From an uncultured Alphaproteobacteria bacterium (GTDB lineage Bacteria; Pseudomonadota; Alphaproteobacteria; RF32; CAG-239), in NCBI GenBank assembly GCA_910587405.1, contig CAJUKS010000007.1:27925-91924 (forward strand): a stretch of 64,000 bases of DNA, written 5' to 3'. Shown here one piece after another: positions 42,829 through 51,053 of the stretch (positions are counted from its first letter, which is position 1; the number at the start of each line of letters is the position of its first letter). The translations under genes and the position numbers were made by a program. The notes under the pieces are model-generated. The model saw only the letters and a program-made list of their open reading frames with translations, made no database searches and was not told the DNA's origin.

Positions 42829-43314
42829 TAATACGTTTAATTCGGGTATTTCGTGAAACATTGAACTGCCGTCGCCGCTTTCTTCCCAGCCGCAAATTTG
42901 CTGCGCCTGGCGTTTGTCGGTAATAACACCGCTTTTGGTGCCGCTGCCGAGATAAAAGGTCAGCAAGTGGCCGCCGGCGTGGTATTGCGGGGAAATGGAT
43001 TTTAAACGGTCTTTTAACTGGACGTTAACGACAATCATATCCGTCCAGCCGTATTTTTCCGTCATGTACGGATACGCCTCGGAATGGAAGGAACTGGCCT
43101 TGACAACATCGTCAACGGCGGCGAAAAACAGAAATTTGCAGTTATTTCTTAAAACCCGTGCCGACTGTTTGATAGCTTCGTCGCTGAAAACCGGGTTGGC
43201 GTTTTCTGCCGGCGGCATATCGTAAACAATAGGAAACTGCCGCGGCTCGCCGCCAAAGTCGGCCATGACGAACAACAACAAACCGGCCACTATCAACAAA
43301 ACAGCTTTGAACAT
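42814..43314 (-). CDS. Moron-like exported or membrane-anchored protein
   Basis: The only minus-strand gene in the prophage besides the repressor. 166 residues with an N-terminal hydrophobic segment (FKAVLLIVAGLLLFVMADF) and a soluble part with three cysteines and histidines (MFHEIPELNVL at the end). AAGGAG lies ahead of the ATG. No family is recognised. Position between early and late modules, opposite orientation and own terminator fit a lysogeny-expressed moron acting at the host envelope; this is inference. Confidence 0.7.
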   Translation of the reverse strand: MFKAVLLIVAGLLLFVMADFGGEPRQFPIVYDMPPAENANPVFSDEAIKQSARVLRNNCKFLFFAAVDDVVKASSFHSEAYPYMTEKYGWTDMIVVNVQLKDRLKSISPQYHAGGHLLTFYLGSGTKSGVITDKRQAQQICGWEESGDGSSMFHEIPELNVLKKAG

Positions 43315-43408
43315 TGATTTTCTCCTTCCGACAATGAGTTATTCCTTTATATCAAATTAAAATATTTTCGCAAGTGTATGTATTTAATTTCATTAAATAC
43401 ATAGTCTT

Positions 43409-43457
43409 TCCCCTGACACCAGTCAGCCTAACCCTTGCCGCCGTCCGGGCATATACT
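43409..43457 (+). promoter_or_regulatory. Late promoter of the lysis/head module with activator dyad
   Basis: TTTCCCCTGACACCAGTCAG carries the dyad CTGAC-ACCA-GTCAG (43413-43426). A TATACT -10 box follows at 43452-43457, 25 bases after the dyad, with no matching -35. This is the Mu late-promoter layout. The same element recurs at 49931. Confidence 0.7.
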
Positions 43458-43488
43458 TGCCCTGTAACGTTAGTTAATGAGGTTTTTT

Positions 43489-43884
43489 ATGATTACGGAC
43501 AAAGGCAAAATTCTTTTTACCGACAACGAACTGGCATGCCGCCATTGCGGCGTTTTGAAACTTGCTCCAGGTTTTGCGGATAAATTAAAAGAATTGCGCC
43601 TTAAACTGGGGTTGCCGATGACAATTACGTCTTGCTGCCGTTGTCCGGGCCATAATAAGAGCGTCAAAGGCAGCCCGCGCTCTTTTCATTTAACCGAAAA
43701 CGCCGCCTATCCAACCGGTGGCACTTGTGCGGTTGACGTCAAGCGCCGCGGCGCCGACTATGACAGGCAGCTGGTAGCGGTGGCGATTGCTCTCGGCTGG
43801 AGTGTCGGCATTGCAAAAAGTTTTATTCATTTAGACCGCCGGGCGGACTATACCGGTCTGCGTCCGGCTTTGTTCACTTATTAA
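43489..43884 (+). CDS. M15-family peptidase, probable endolysin
   Basis: A 131-residue D-Ala-D-Ala carboxypeptidase/M15_3-type enzyme that would cut cell-wall peptides at lysis. Zinc ligands are visible as SFHL (His) and CAVDV (Asp), with the last histidine in KSFIHLDRR. An extra CRHCG pair lies near residue 17. The ATG at 43489 has GAGG 7 bases upstream; the one at 43477 lacks a site. First gene after the late promoter. Confidence 0.85.
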   Translation: MITDKGKILFTDNELACRHCGVLKLAPGFADKLKELRLKLGLPMTITSCCRCPGHNKSVKGSPRSFHLTENAAYPTGGTCAVDVKRRGADYDRQLVAVAIALGWSVGIAKSFIHLDRRADYTGLRPALFTY

Positions 43885-43898
43885 TATAAGGAGTTACC

Positions 43899-44108
43899 AT
43901 GTCAACAGAAAGTTCGGAAGAAAAAACGCCGTTTTGGAAGTCAAAGACGGTCATCGGTTCCGTGGTTGCCGTCATCTGCGGCATTTTGAGTTTGTGCGGC
44001 ATTGACATTTCGGCCGACACGCAGGCAACGATTACCGACAATTTAATGAGCGTTATCGCCGGCATTGCCAGCTTATACGGTTTGTTTGTCGCGCTTAAAG
44101 GAAAATAA
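43899..44108 (+). CDS. Holin-like small membrane protein
   Basis: A 69-residue protein with two hydrophobic helices (about 19-35, VIGSVVAVICGILSLCGI; and 50-66, SVIAGIASLYGLFVAL), charged ends and AAGGAG ahead of the ATG. Placed between endolysin and terminase, so a holin role is likely. Confidence 0.7.
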   Translation: MSTESSEEKTPFWKSKTVIGSVVAVICGILSLCGIDISADTQATITDNLMSVIAGIASLYGLFVALKGK

Positions 44109-44109
44109 C

Positions 44110-44322
44110 GTGGTCGACGTTGTAGATATGGCAACCGCAGAAATAGCCGCATTTAACAGTTCAGCTCTGGCCGAATGCCGCAAACAGCGGCGTCGTGCCT
44201 TGAGAAGTCGGAGTAAATGCGCAATCTGCGGCGCGCCTATTCCGCCGGAACGCCGCAAAGCCGTTCCGGGCGTGAGATTGTGTGTTGATTGTCAGGAGGA
44301 GGCAGAGCGTGGCAATCGTTGA
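44110..44322 (+). CDS. TraR/DksA-type zinc finger protein
   Basis: A 70-residue protein ending in a four-cysteine finger: KCAICGAPIPPERR and RLCVDCQEEAER. This matches the TraR/DksA family common in Mu- and P2-like phages, whose large relatives bind RNA polymerase. The start is GTG at 44110 with AAAGGA 7 bases upstream; ATG at 44128 is an alternative. Confidence 0.8.
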   Translation: MVDVVDMATAEIAAFNSSALAECRKQRRRALRSRSKCAICGAPIPPERRKAVPGVRLCVDCQEEAERGNR

Positions 44323-44614
44323 TTTTGTACAAAGCAACTCAAATTTTCTGATCTGGATTTTAGGCGGTTTTTGCGGTTGGATCTGGTGGTCGATAAAGAC
44401 CAAATTTGTTACAAAAGAAACTTATCAGACGTTGGCCGGCGAGGTTTCCGAACTCAAAAATCAGGTTTCCGGCATGCCTTCGCAGCGTGATTTTCATAAA
44501 ATGCAGCTTAGCCTTGAACATATTACCGGAGAACTGGCGACACAGAACAAAACACTTTCGATCATAGAAAAAACACTGGAACGCCAACAGGATTACTTAA
44601 TGGGGAACAAATAA
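44309..44614 (+). CDS. DUF2730-like protein (Mu gp25-like)
   Basis: A 101-residue protein with an N-terminal membrane helix (FLIWILGGFCGWIWWSI) and a coiled coil (about 40-95). The GTG start at 44309 has GGAGG upstream and overlaps the zinc-finger gene by 14 bases. Proteins of this type lie at this spot in Mu-like phages. A lysis-accessory (spanin-like) role is possible but not shown. Confidence 0.7.
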   Translation: MAIVDFVQSNSNFLIWILGGFCGWIWWSIKTKFVTKETYQTLAGEVSELKNQVSGMPSQRDFHKMQLSLEHITGELATQNKTLSIIEKTLERQQDYLMGNK

Positions 44615-44616
44615 CA

Positions 44617-44916
44617 ATGGCTTATCGTGATTTCATGACAGAAGACCGCCGCCTTGCGGAGCTTCGTTTTTTGGCAGAAGACAACGACTACAGCCTGAAC
44701 GACAGCGTTATGCAGACAGCTTTGGGGGAAATCGGCCACGGTGTCAGCCGTGAGGTTATCTGGGCGGATTTTGCCTTCTTGGCGGAACTGGGGCTGATTA
44801 CGGTCGAAAAACCGCTTGACGACCGAGTTACCGTTGCGCGCCTGACTGCCCGCGGCGAAGACGTCGCCCGCGGCCGGGCAACCGTGCCGGGCGTCAAAAA
44901 GCCCAGACCTGAATAA
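44617..44916 (+). CDS. Mu gp26-like protein
   Basis: A 99-residue winged-helix-like protein (MTEDRRLAELRFLAEDNDYSL in part, then WADFAFLAELGLITVE, TARGEDVARGR). It matches the small Mu gp26/ArsR-like proteins just ahead of gp27. It begins 2 bases after the previous stop. Confidence 0.8.
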   Translation: MAYRDFMTEDRRLAELRFLAEDNDYSLNDSVMQTALGEIGHGVSREVIWADFAFLAELGLITVEKPLDDRVTVARLTARGEDVARGRATVPGVKKPRPE

Positions 44917-44926
44917 GGAGGCTATA

Positions 44927-45454
44927 ATGGCCAGAAATTCAAGCATCGACCGCCTTCCCGCTGCCATTCGCGAAAAAATCGGCCAGCTGCGCCAAGCCGG
45001 CAAAACCATTGATGAGATTTTGGAAAAGCTCAAAGAGCTGGACGTTGACGTGTCACGGTCGGCGCTGGGGCGGCATTGCAAGCAGCTGGAGGAGGTTTCG
45101 AAGTCAATTCGCCAGTCGCGGATCGTGGCCGAGGCGCTCGCAAAGAACTTCGGCGACGAGAGCGAAAACAAGGTCAGCCAGGTCAATATTGAGCTGATGC
45201 ACTCGCTAATCCTTAAAATGATGGTCAACAACGACGGCGAAACTATCACTATGGACAGCAAAGACGCTTTTTTCATGGCTTCCAGTCTGCAAAAACTGGT
45301 TCAGGCTTCCAAGCAAAATGTTGAAAACGTTATTCAACTGCGCAAAGAATTTGCCGAGAAAGCAGCGCAAGCCGTTGAAAAGGCCGGCAAGAAAAAAGGC
45401 ATTTCGGCAGAAAACCTTGACTTTATTAAGCGTGAAATTTTCGGGATAGTCTAA
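44927..45454 (+). CDS. Small terminase subunit-like protein (DUF3486, Mu gp27)
   Basis: A 175-residue protein matching DUF3486: RNSSIDRLPAAIREKIGQLR at the start, an HTH-like VSRSALGRHCKQLEE at about 42-56, and a helical oligomerisation part. It would recognise phage DNA for headful packaging next to the large subunit. AAGGAGG lies ahead of the ATG. Confidence 0.88.
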   Translation: MARNSSIDRLPAAIREKIGQLRQAGKTIDEILEKLKELDVDVSRSALGRHCKQLEEVSKSIRQSRIVAEALAKNFGDESENKVSQVNIELMHSLILKMMVNNDGETITMDSKDAFFMASSLQKLVQASKQNVENVIQLRKEFAEKAAQAVEKAGKKKGISAENLDFIKREIFGIV

Positions 45455-45456
45455 AA

Positions 45457-46968
45457 ATGGAAGAATTTCAGCGGGACAAAGTTTTTTTATATTATCAACA
45501 GCTTTTAAGCACAACGGCTTTGACCTCACCGGTTACCGTCGTTGAAAAGTCTCGCCGAACCGGTTATTCCTGGGCGGCGGCAGCAGTTGCTGTATTCGTA
45601 TCATCACCGGCCGAGAATGCACAAAATACTTATTATATGGGCTATGACTACGAAATGGCCCGCGAATTTATCCAGTATGTCGGCGAATGGGCGAAAAAAA
45701 TCGGCGAAGCCTGTTCCGAGGCGGAAGAATATATTTTCAAAGATCCGGACAATCCGGACAAAGACATCAAAGCTTTCCGTGTGACTTTTGCCAACGGCAA
45801 AGAGGTTGTCGCGCTGCCGTCGGTTGCCCGGGCGCTGCGCGGTAAGCAGGGCTTTGTCATTATCGATGAGGCCGCTTTCCATGACGATTTAAAAGAGGTG
45901 TTAAAAGCGGCTTTCGCGCTGCTTATCTGGGGCGGACAGGTGTTAATCATCTCGACCCACAACGGCGAAGACAACCCTTTCAACGACCTGATAAAAGACA
46001 TCCGGGCCGGCAAAAGCCCCTACAAGCTGCTGCGCTGCACTTTTGACGACGCTCTGCGTCAGGGTCTTTATAAACGAATCTGTCAGAAACAAGGCAAAGA
46101 GTGGAGCCAGGCAGCCGAAGACCAATGGAAAGCCGACATTTACAAATTTTACGGCGACAGCGCGGCGGAAGAGCTGGACTGTATTCCGGCCAACGGATCC
46201 GGAAACTATTTCAGCCGCTTAATCGTTGAACAATGTATGCAGCCGGACATTCCGGTTTTGGAATTAGCGGTTAAACCTGAATTTACCGCCGCCCCGTCGG
46301 CTGAAAGGGTTGATTTTATTAACGATTGGATAAAAGACAATCTTCAGCCGGTTATTGAAAAAATGAACCCGAATTTGGCTTCAGGCTTCGGTTATGACTT
46401 CGGCCGTTCCGGCGACCTGTCGGTTTGCGCGGTTTTGCAGGAAGATGCCGGCTTAAATCTCAAAACGGCGTTTGTCCTGGAAATCCGCAACATGCCGCAC
46501 GAACAGCAATGGCAGATTGCCGACTATATCACCGCGCACCTGCCGCTTTTCCGCTTCTCCGCCTATGACGCCCGCGGCAACGGTTCCTATCTGGCGGAAG
46601 TCGCCTGCCAAAAATACGGCGCCGCCGCGGTTGAAGAGGTTATGCTGACGACGCAATGGTACAGCCAGAATATGCCGCGCGCCAAGGCCTATTTTGAAGA
46701 AAAGCGGGTCAGTTTGCCGCGAAACGCCAACATTTTGAACGATTTTAAGGTTGTGAAGCTGGTTAAAGGCGTGCCGACGGTCGCCGAGATCCGGACGAAA
46801 GACGAACACGGCAACAAGCGGCACGGCGACAGCTGCATTGCTTTTGTCTTGGGCATATACGCCATGAGCAAGGAAGGCGTGCCGGTTTATGAAGGCTGCA
46901 TGGGAACCGGGGATTTAGAGCTTGACGAAAGCCGGGAAGATTTTCGCAGTTGGAAGGGATGTTTATAA
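45457..46968 (+). CDS. Terminase large subunit (Mu gp28)
   Basis: A 503-residue packaging motor. The ATPase site appears as VVEKSRRTGYSWA (about 27-39), with Walker B FVIIDEAAFHD and motif III-like VLIISTHNGED. The C-terminal nuclease region has GYDFGRSGDLSV and AYDARGNG, matching RNase H-like metal sites. Overlaps the portal start by one base (TAATG). Confidence 0.92.
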   Translation: MEEFQRDKVFLYYQQLLSTTALTSPVTVVEKSRRTGYSWAAAAVAVFVSSPAENAQNTYYMGYDYEMAREFIQYVGEWAKKIGEACSEAEEYIFKDPDNPDKDIKAFRVTFANGKEVVALPSVARALRGKQGFVIIDEAAFHDDLKEVLKAAFALLIWGGQVLIISTHNGEDNPFNDLIKDIRAGKSPYKLLRCTFDDALRQGLYKRICQKQGKEWSQAAEDQWKADIYKFYGDSAAEELDCIPANGSGNYFSRLIVEQCMQPDIPVLELAVKPEFTAAPSAERVDFINDWIKDNLQPVIEKMNPNLASGFGYDFGRSGDLSVCAVLQEDAGLNLKTAFVLEIRNMPHEQQWQIADYITAHLPLFRFSAYDARGNGSYLAEVACQKYGAAAVEEVMLTTQWYSQNMPRAKAYFEEKRVSLPRNANILNDFKVVKLVKGVPTVAEIRTKDEHGNKRHGDSCIAFVLGIYAMSKEGVPVYEGCMGTGDLELDESREDFRSWKGCL

Positions 46969-48491
46969 TGTTTGATAAGATTAAAAGCTATTTTAACCGC
47001 AGTTTGTTGACACAGGAGGAGGCCTCGCCGGTTATTGCCGGCGTACGGGATTATTACAGTTCGTTTCCGAGCAACGGTCTGACGCCGGTAAAGCTGGCAC
47101 GGATTTTGAGAGATGCCGCCGAAGGTGACGTTTTGGCCTATTTGGAGCTGGCGGAAGAGATGGAAGAAAAAGACACGCAGTACAGCACCGTTTTGAGTAC
47201 GCGCAAGCGAACCGTTGCGCAGCTGGACATAACCGTCGTTCCGTCCGGCGACGGCCCGGAAGAACAGCGCCAGAGCGATTTTGTCCGCGATTTTCTTAAG
47301 CGGGATACGCTGGAAACGGAACTTTTTGACATGCTGGACGCCATCGGCAAAGGTTTTTCGGTTACCGAAATTGTCTGGGAAACTTCGGAAAACCAATGGC
47401 TGCCGAAAAAATTAAACTGGATAGATCCGCGTTGGTTCGGCTTTGTTGCCAATGATTTGGCAACGCCCTGCCTGCGAACGCCGGAAGGCTTAAAAGAGCT
47501 GACGCCTTTTAAATATATCTACACGACAATCAAAGCAAAATCCGGGCTTGACATTCGCGGCGGTCTGGCGCGGGCGGCCGTTTGGCCGTATTTGTTCAAG
47601 AACTATTCGGCCAAGGACTGGGTTTCTTTTCTTGAGGTTTACGGTCATCCGTTCAGGGTCGGAAAATACGGCAAGGGTGCGACGGACAAGGACAAGAGAA
47701 ATCTGCTTCAGGCCGTCTATACGATAGGCGCGGACGCGGCCGCGATTATTCCCCAGGACATGGTCATCGAGTTTCTGAAGACGGAAACTTCCGCCGGCAG
47801 CGACGCGTTTCAGCGGCATATTGAATATTATGACCAGGCCATTTCAAAACTGGTTTTAGGCCAGACCACGACAACCGACGCCATCTCCGGCGGTCACGCG
47901 GTCAGCAAGGAACACAACGAAGTGCGGATGGACATTGCCAGTTCCGACGCCAAGCAGTTGTCCGCCGTTCTTAACCGCGACCTTGTCCGCCCGATAATCG
48001 ACCTGAACTTCGGACGCCAGCGCCGTTATCCGCAGCTGATTATCGGCACGCCGGAAAAAGAGGACATCTCGGCACTGGTTCAGAACATAGGCGTTCTGGC
48101 GCCTTATGGTTTAACTTTGTCGAAAAAGCAGCTTCGTTCCAAGCTCGGCCTGGACGCGCCGGAAGATGCCGACGACGTTTTCGGCCAGGTCATGACGCCC
48201 GCTTCTTTTGAGCGTCCGCCGGTCGCCGCGTTCAATAAACAGTCTTCCCCGGCGGCTGCCGATTTTGTCGATGAGGTTGCCGATGAAGCGCTGCAAGACT
48301 GGGAAATACTGGAAGAACCCCTGTTAAACAAGGTTGACGGCCTGATTGAAAAACTGATTGCCGAAGGCAAAGGCCTTGAGGAATTGAAAAAACAGCTGCC
48401 GGAGGTGAGCGCCGACCCAAAACGGTTGGCGGTTTCTCTGGCAAACAACGCGGTCTATGCCCGGGCGGCGGGGGAAAAAGATGACGGATAA
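46968..48491 (+). CDS. Portal protein (DUF935, Mu gp29)
   Basis: A 507-residue portal that forms the DNA entry ring. DUF935 features include LEEAEEMEEKDTQYSTVLSTRK-like segments (EDTQYSTVLSTRKRTVAQL) and VSKEHNEVRMDIASSDAKQL (quoted in part). The ATG at 46968 overlaps the terminase stop; GGAAGGG is upstream. Overlaps the F gene by 11 bases. Confidence 0.92.
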   Translation: MFDKIKSYFNRSLLTQEEASPVIAGVRDYYSSFPSNGLTPVKLARILRDAAEGDVLAYLELAEEMEEKDTQYSTVLSTRKRTVAQLDITVVPSGDGPEEQRQSDFVRDFLKRDTLETELFDMLDAIGKGFSVTEIVWETSENQWLPKKLNWIDPRWFGFVANDLATPCLRTPEGLKELTPFKYIYTTIKAKSGLDIRGGLARAAVWPYLFKNYSAKDWVSFLEVYGHPFRVGKYGKGATDKDKRNLLQAVYTIGADAAAIIPQDMVIEFLKTETSAGSDAFQRHIEYYDQAISKLVLGQTTTTDAISGGHAVSKEHNEVRMDIASSDAKQLSAVLNRDLVRPIIDLNFGRQRRYPQLIIGTPEKEDISALVQNIGVLAPYGLTLSKKQLRSKLGLDAPEDADDVFGQVMTPASFERPPVAAFNKQSSPAAADFVDEVADEALQDWEILEEPLLNKVDGLIEKLIAEGKGLEELKKQLPEVSADPKRLAVSLANNAVYARAAGEKDDG

Positions 48492-49623
48492 GATTTTACC
48501 CCGGGAAGCGGTCGAGTTTTTCCGCCGCAAATCGCTGAAGGCAACCGACCACTGGACGGATTTGTGGCATGGCGAACACGCCCGGTTCTTTACCGTTGCC
48601 CGTTCCGTTTACGCCGACATTTTAACCGACATTTACAACGAGATTGACAAAGCCATAGAAAGCGGCGAAACCCTGCGCGATTTTCAGAAAAACCTCAAGC
48701 CGGTTTTGCAGCGTAAAGGCTGGTGGGGAAAAACCGAAGACGGCGTTCAGCTGGGGTCTATGCGCCGGCTGCGGACGATATACGACACCAATCTGCGGGC
48801 AGCCTATGCCGCCGGCAGATGGGAGCGAATTCAGCGCCGGAAGGATTATATGCCGTATTTGCAGTTTATCATTGTTGACGACAACCGCACCCGGGCAAGC
48901 CATCGCGTTTGGGCGAACAAGGTTTACCGGGTCGACGATCCGATTTGGAACAAGATATATCCGCCGCTAGGGTGGAACTGCCGCTGTATTGTCCGACAGC
49001 TGAGCCGGGCGGAAGTCGAAGCCCGGGGGCTGAAGGTGGAAACCGGGCCGGAACTGCAATATGTGTCCTGGCTCAATCGGAAGACCGGTCAGGTTCAGCT
49101 CGTTCCCTACGGTATTGACCCCGGGTTTGATTATAATGTGGGCAAGGCAAATTTACGGGTAAAATCTCGCGAACAGGTTGCGGACAAGGCTGCCTCCTGG
49201 CCGGCCGAAATTACCGACAATACCGTCCGAAACATGGTTAAAGACGAGGATTTCGCCGATTTTTACGAAGCCCCGAGCGGCTATTATGTGGTGGCGGCGG
49301 CCGACGATTTGATAAAAAAGACGCTCAAAACGGAAGTCAGTGCAATTTATTTTTCAGACGAATCGCTGATAAAGAACAAACATCATCACCCGGATTTAAA
49401 ACTCGAAGACTACCAAAACATACCGGAAGTTGCCCGCGATTATGACTATTTGGTGCAGGATACGGAAAAAAGCGTGGTCGCGGTTAAGGAAATAAAGGAT
49501 AAAAAATACTGGCTGGCGGTTAAGATTACCCGCAAGGGCGACGAGATATTTACCCAGAGCTACCATCTGACTTATGAGGCGCAAATAAAAAGCCTTCTGC
49601 GCAAGGGCAAAAGGCTTAAATAG
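48481..49623 (+). CDS. F-like head morphogenesis protein with C-terminal nuclease-like domain
   Basis: A 380-residue minor head protein. The Mu F domain covers about 60-215 (TIYDTNLRAAYAAGRWERIQ, TRASHRVWANKVYRVDDPIW, PPLGWNCRCIVRQLS in part). After a linker, residues about 273-380 form an extra domain with KHHHPDLKLEDYQNIPEV, VVAVKEIKDKKYWLAVKITRK and FTQSYHLTYEAQIKSLLRKG. This resembles BECR-fold nuclease toxins fused to MuF proteins, which could be injected or act in competition. The toxin label is by motif memory and is tentative; no immunity gene is obvious next to it. Confidence 0.85.
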   Translation: MTDKILPREAVEFFRRKSLKATDHWTDLWHGEHARFFTVARSVYADILTDIYNEIDKAIESGETLRDFQKNLKPVLQRKGWWGKTEDGVQLGSMRRLRTIYDTNLRAAYAAGRWERIQRRKDYMPYLQFIIVDDNRTRASHRVWANKVYRVDDPIWNKIYPPLGWNCRCIVRQLSRAEVEARGLKVETGPELQYVSWLNRKTGQVQLVPYGIDPGFDYNVGKANLRVKSREQVADKAASWPAEITDNTVRNMVKDEDFADFYEAPSGYYVVAAADDLIKKTLKTEVSAIYFSDESLIKNKHHHPDLKLEDYQNIPEVARDYDYLVQDTEKSVVAVKEIKDKKYWLAVKITRKGDEIFTQSYHLTYEAQIKSLLRKGKRLK

Positions 49624-49985
49624 TTGCAGCGAGGCTCGAATACACTCGCACGCGACATTTCAGCCTACGGCCTCGAGATTCACCGTGTTTTGCAACTGTA
49701 TATTATTATAGAACGGATAAAATTTATTTTCAATCATTTTTAACTTTTAAGCGGCAAAATTCAAAAAATGTTTTTTTTGCCTTCAGGCGTTTTTTTTCTT
49801 CTTGCCGGGTAAAGTTACGAAAAAAGGCAAATCGGTAAAAATCGGACGTTTAATGTCCGTTTAACGACGGCGGAATGCCGGCTGCCTTTTCCGGCAACAA
49901 AACCTTGCAGGTTTTGTTTAAATGAGCGTTTCCCCTGACACCAGTCAGTCTAATTATCCGCAGCAAATCGGTCTACCTTAAGGGC
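49624..49985. other. 362-base non-coding gap with structured elements and late promoter
   Basis: No gene is supported here. It starts with a nested inverted repeat: AGTTGCA (49622-49628)/TGCAACT (49691-49697) around CGAGGC (49630-49635)/GCCTCG (49670-49675). Further on lie a weak GCC-TTCA-GGC hairpin with T8 (near 49786-49798), a GCCGGC/GCCGG-type stem and AAAACCT-TGC-AGGTTTT. The last 50 bases carry the late promoter. In a phage so tightly packed, a gap of this size is unusual. Confidence 0.6.
49931..49979 (+). promoter_or_regulatory. Late promoter of the head/protease module with activator dyad
   Basis: The same 20-base element as at 43409, with dyad CTGAC-ACCA-GTCAG (49935-49948), followed 25 bases later by TACCTT (49974-49979). 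No -35 box. The transcript would start close to base 49986, which is the ATG of the next gene. Confidence 0.65.
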
Positions 49986-51053
49986 ATGACTGATACAAAT
50001 TCATACATAGCGTTAAATTCTGCAAAACTGGACTTGGACGGTGACGTTGCCGCCGAAGTCCAGTTAATTCCTTACGGCCGTTTTTCCGGCCGCGACGGTC
50101 GTCGTTTTTCAATGTTGGACGCGGACAGGGTTATTGAAAACACCCTTCGGCGCTTTCATCCGAACACGGCGACAAACACGCTCGACCTTGTCGTCGATTA
50201 CGAACATCAGACTTTTCTGTCCGACAAAAACGGCCAGCCCGCGCCGGCCGGCGGTTGGATTAAGAGGCTGATTAACAAAGGCGATGAAGGTTTATGGGGT
50301 GTCGTCGAATGGACGGCAAAAGCCAGGGAACAGATTAAAAACCGCGAGTATCGCTATTTGTCGCCAGTCTTTACGCATGACAAGAACGGCAACGTGCTGG
50401 CATTGAAATGCGCCGGGTTAACCAACTACCCGAATTTAGAACTGAAAGCTTTTAACAAGCAGGAAGACAATAATTTCAACAACCAAACGGAGGACAAAGT
50501 GGATTTGCTTCAAAAACTCTGTCAGTTGCTGGAGATTCCCGAAAATTCGAGCCAGGAAGCAATTTTTGCCGAGGTTGAGAAGCTGAAAGCCGGAAAAACC
50601 GGCGCCGGCGACACTTCCCTGAACAAAATTGCCGAAGCTCTGGGCGTTTCCGCCGCTGATACGGAATCAATCGTTACGGCCATTAACAAGGCCAAAACGG
50701 AAACAATCGGCATTGCCGAGTATATGGCGCTCAACAAGGAAGTCGAAGGCCTGAAAAGCGATTTGATTGACACCGCGGTAAACAAAGCCGTCAGCGACGG
50801 CGTTTTGCTGCCGGCTCTGAAGGAACATGCCCGGGACATTTACAAGAATCAGGGGCGTGCGGCTTTTGACGATTTCGTCAACAAACTGCCGACGGTCGCC
50901 CTGAACAAATCGGTAGCCCCTGCGGGAACGCCGCCTTCGTCCGGCGCGTCGCTTACTGCGGAAGCCGTCGCCGTCTGCCGTCAGCTTGGCCTGAGCGAAG
51001 ACGATTATCGCAACGCTTTGAAAGAAGAGGAGAAAGCCCATGCCAGCATTTAA
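49986..51053 (+). CDS. Capsid protease/scaffold (Mu I-like)
   Basis: A 355-residue protein. The N-terminal protease (about 1-155) has LVVDYEHQTF and YLSPVFTHDKNG, typical of Mu I. The C-terminal part (from about 175) is helical and alanine/lysine-rich, the scaffold. The ATG has AAGGG only 1 base upstream, too close for use, and the promoter suggests a leaderless message. Overlaps the next gene by 14 bases. Confidence 0.87.
   Translation: MTDTNSYIALNSAKLDLDGDVAAEVQLIPYGRFSGRDGRRFSMLDADRVIENTLRRFHPNTATNTLDLVVDYEHQTFLSDKNGQPAPAGGWIKRLINKGDEGLWGVVEWTAKAREQIKNREYRYLSPVFTHDKNGNVLALKCAGLTNYPNLELKAFNKQEDNNFNNQTEDKVDLLQKLCQLLEIPENSSQEAIFAEVEKLKAGKTGAGDTSLNKIAEALGVSAADTESIVTAINKAKTETIGIAEYMALNKEVEGLKSDLIDTAVNKAVSDGVLLPALKEHARDIYKNQGRAAFDDFVNKLPTVALNKSVAPAGTPPSSGASLTAEAVAVCRQLGLSEDDYRNALKEEEKAHASI

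Noticed and set aside
49629..49649. tRNA T-arm-like stem GCGAG...CTCGC with a TCGAA loop
   Set aside because: The loop is 11 bases and there is no acceptor, D-arm or anticodon arm around it, so it is not a tRNA.
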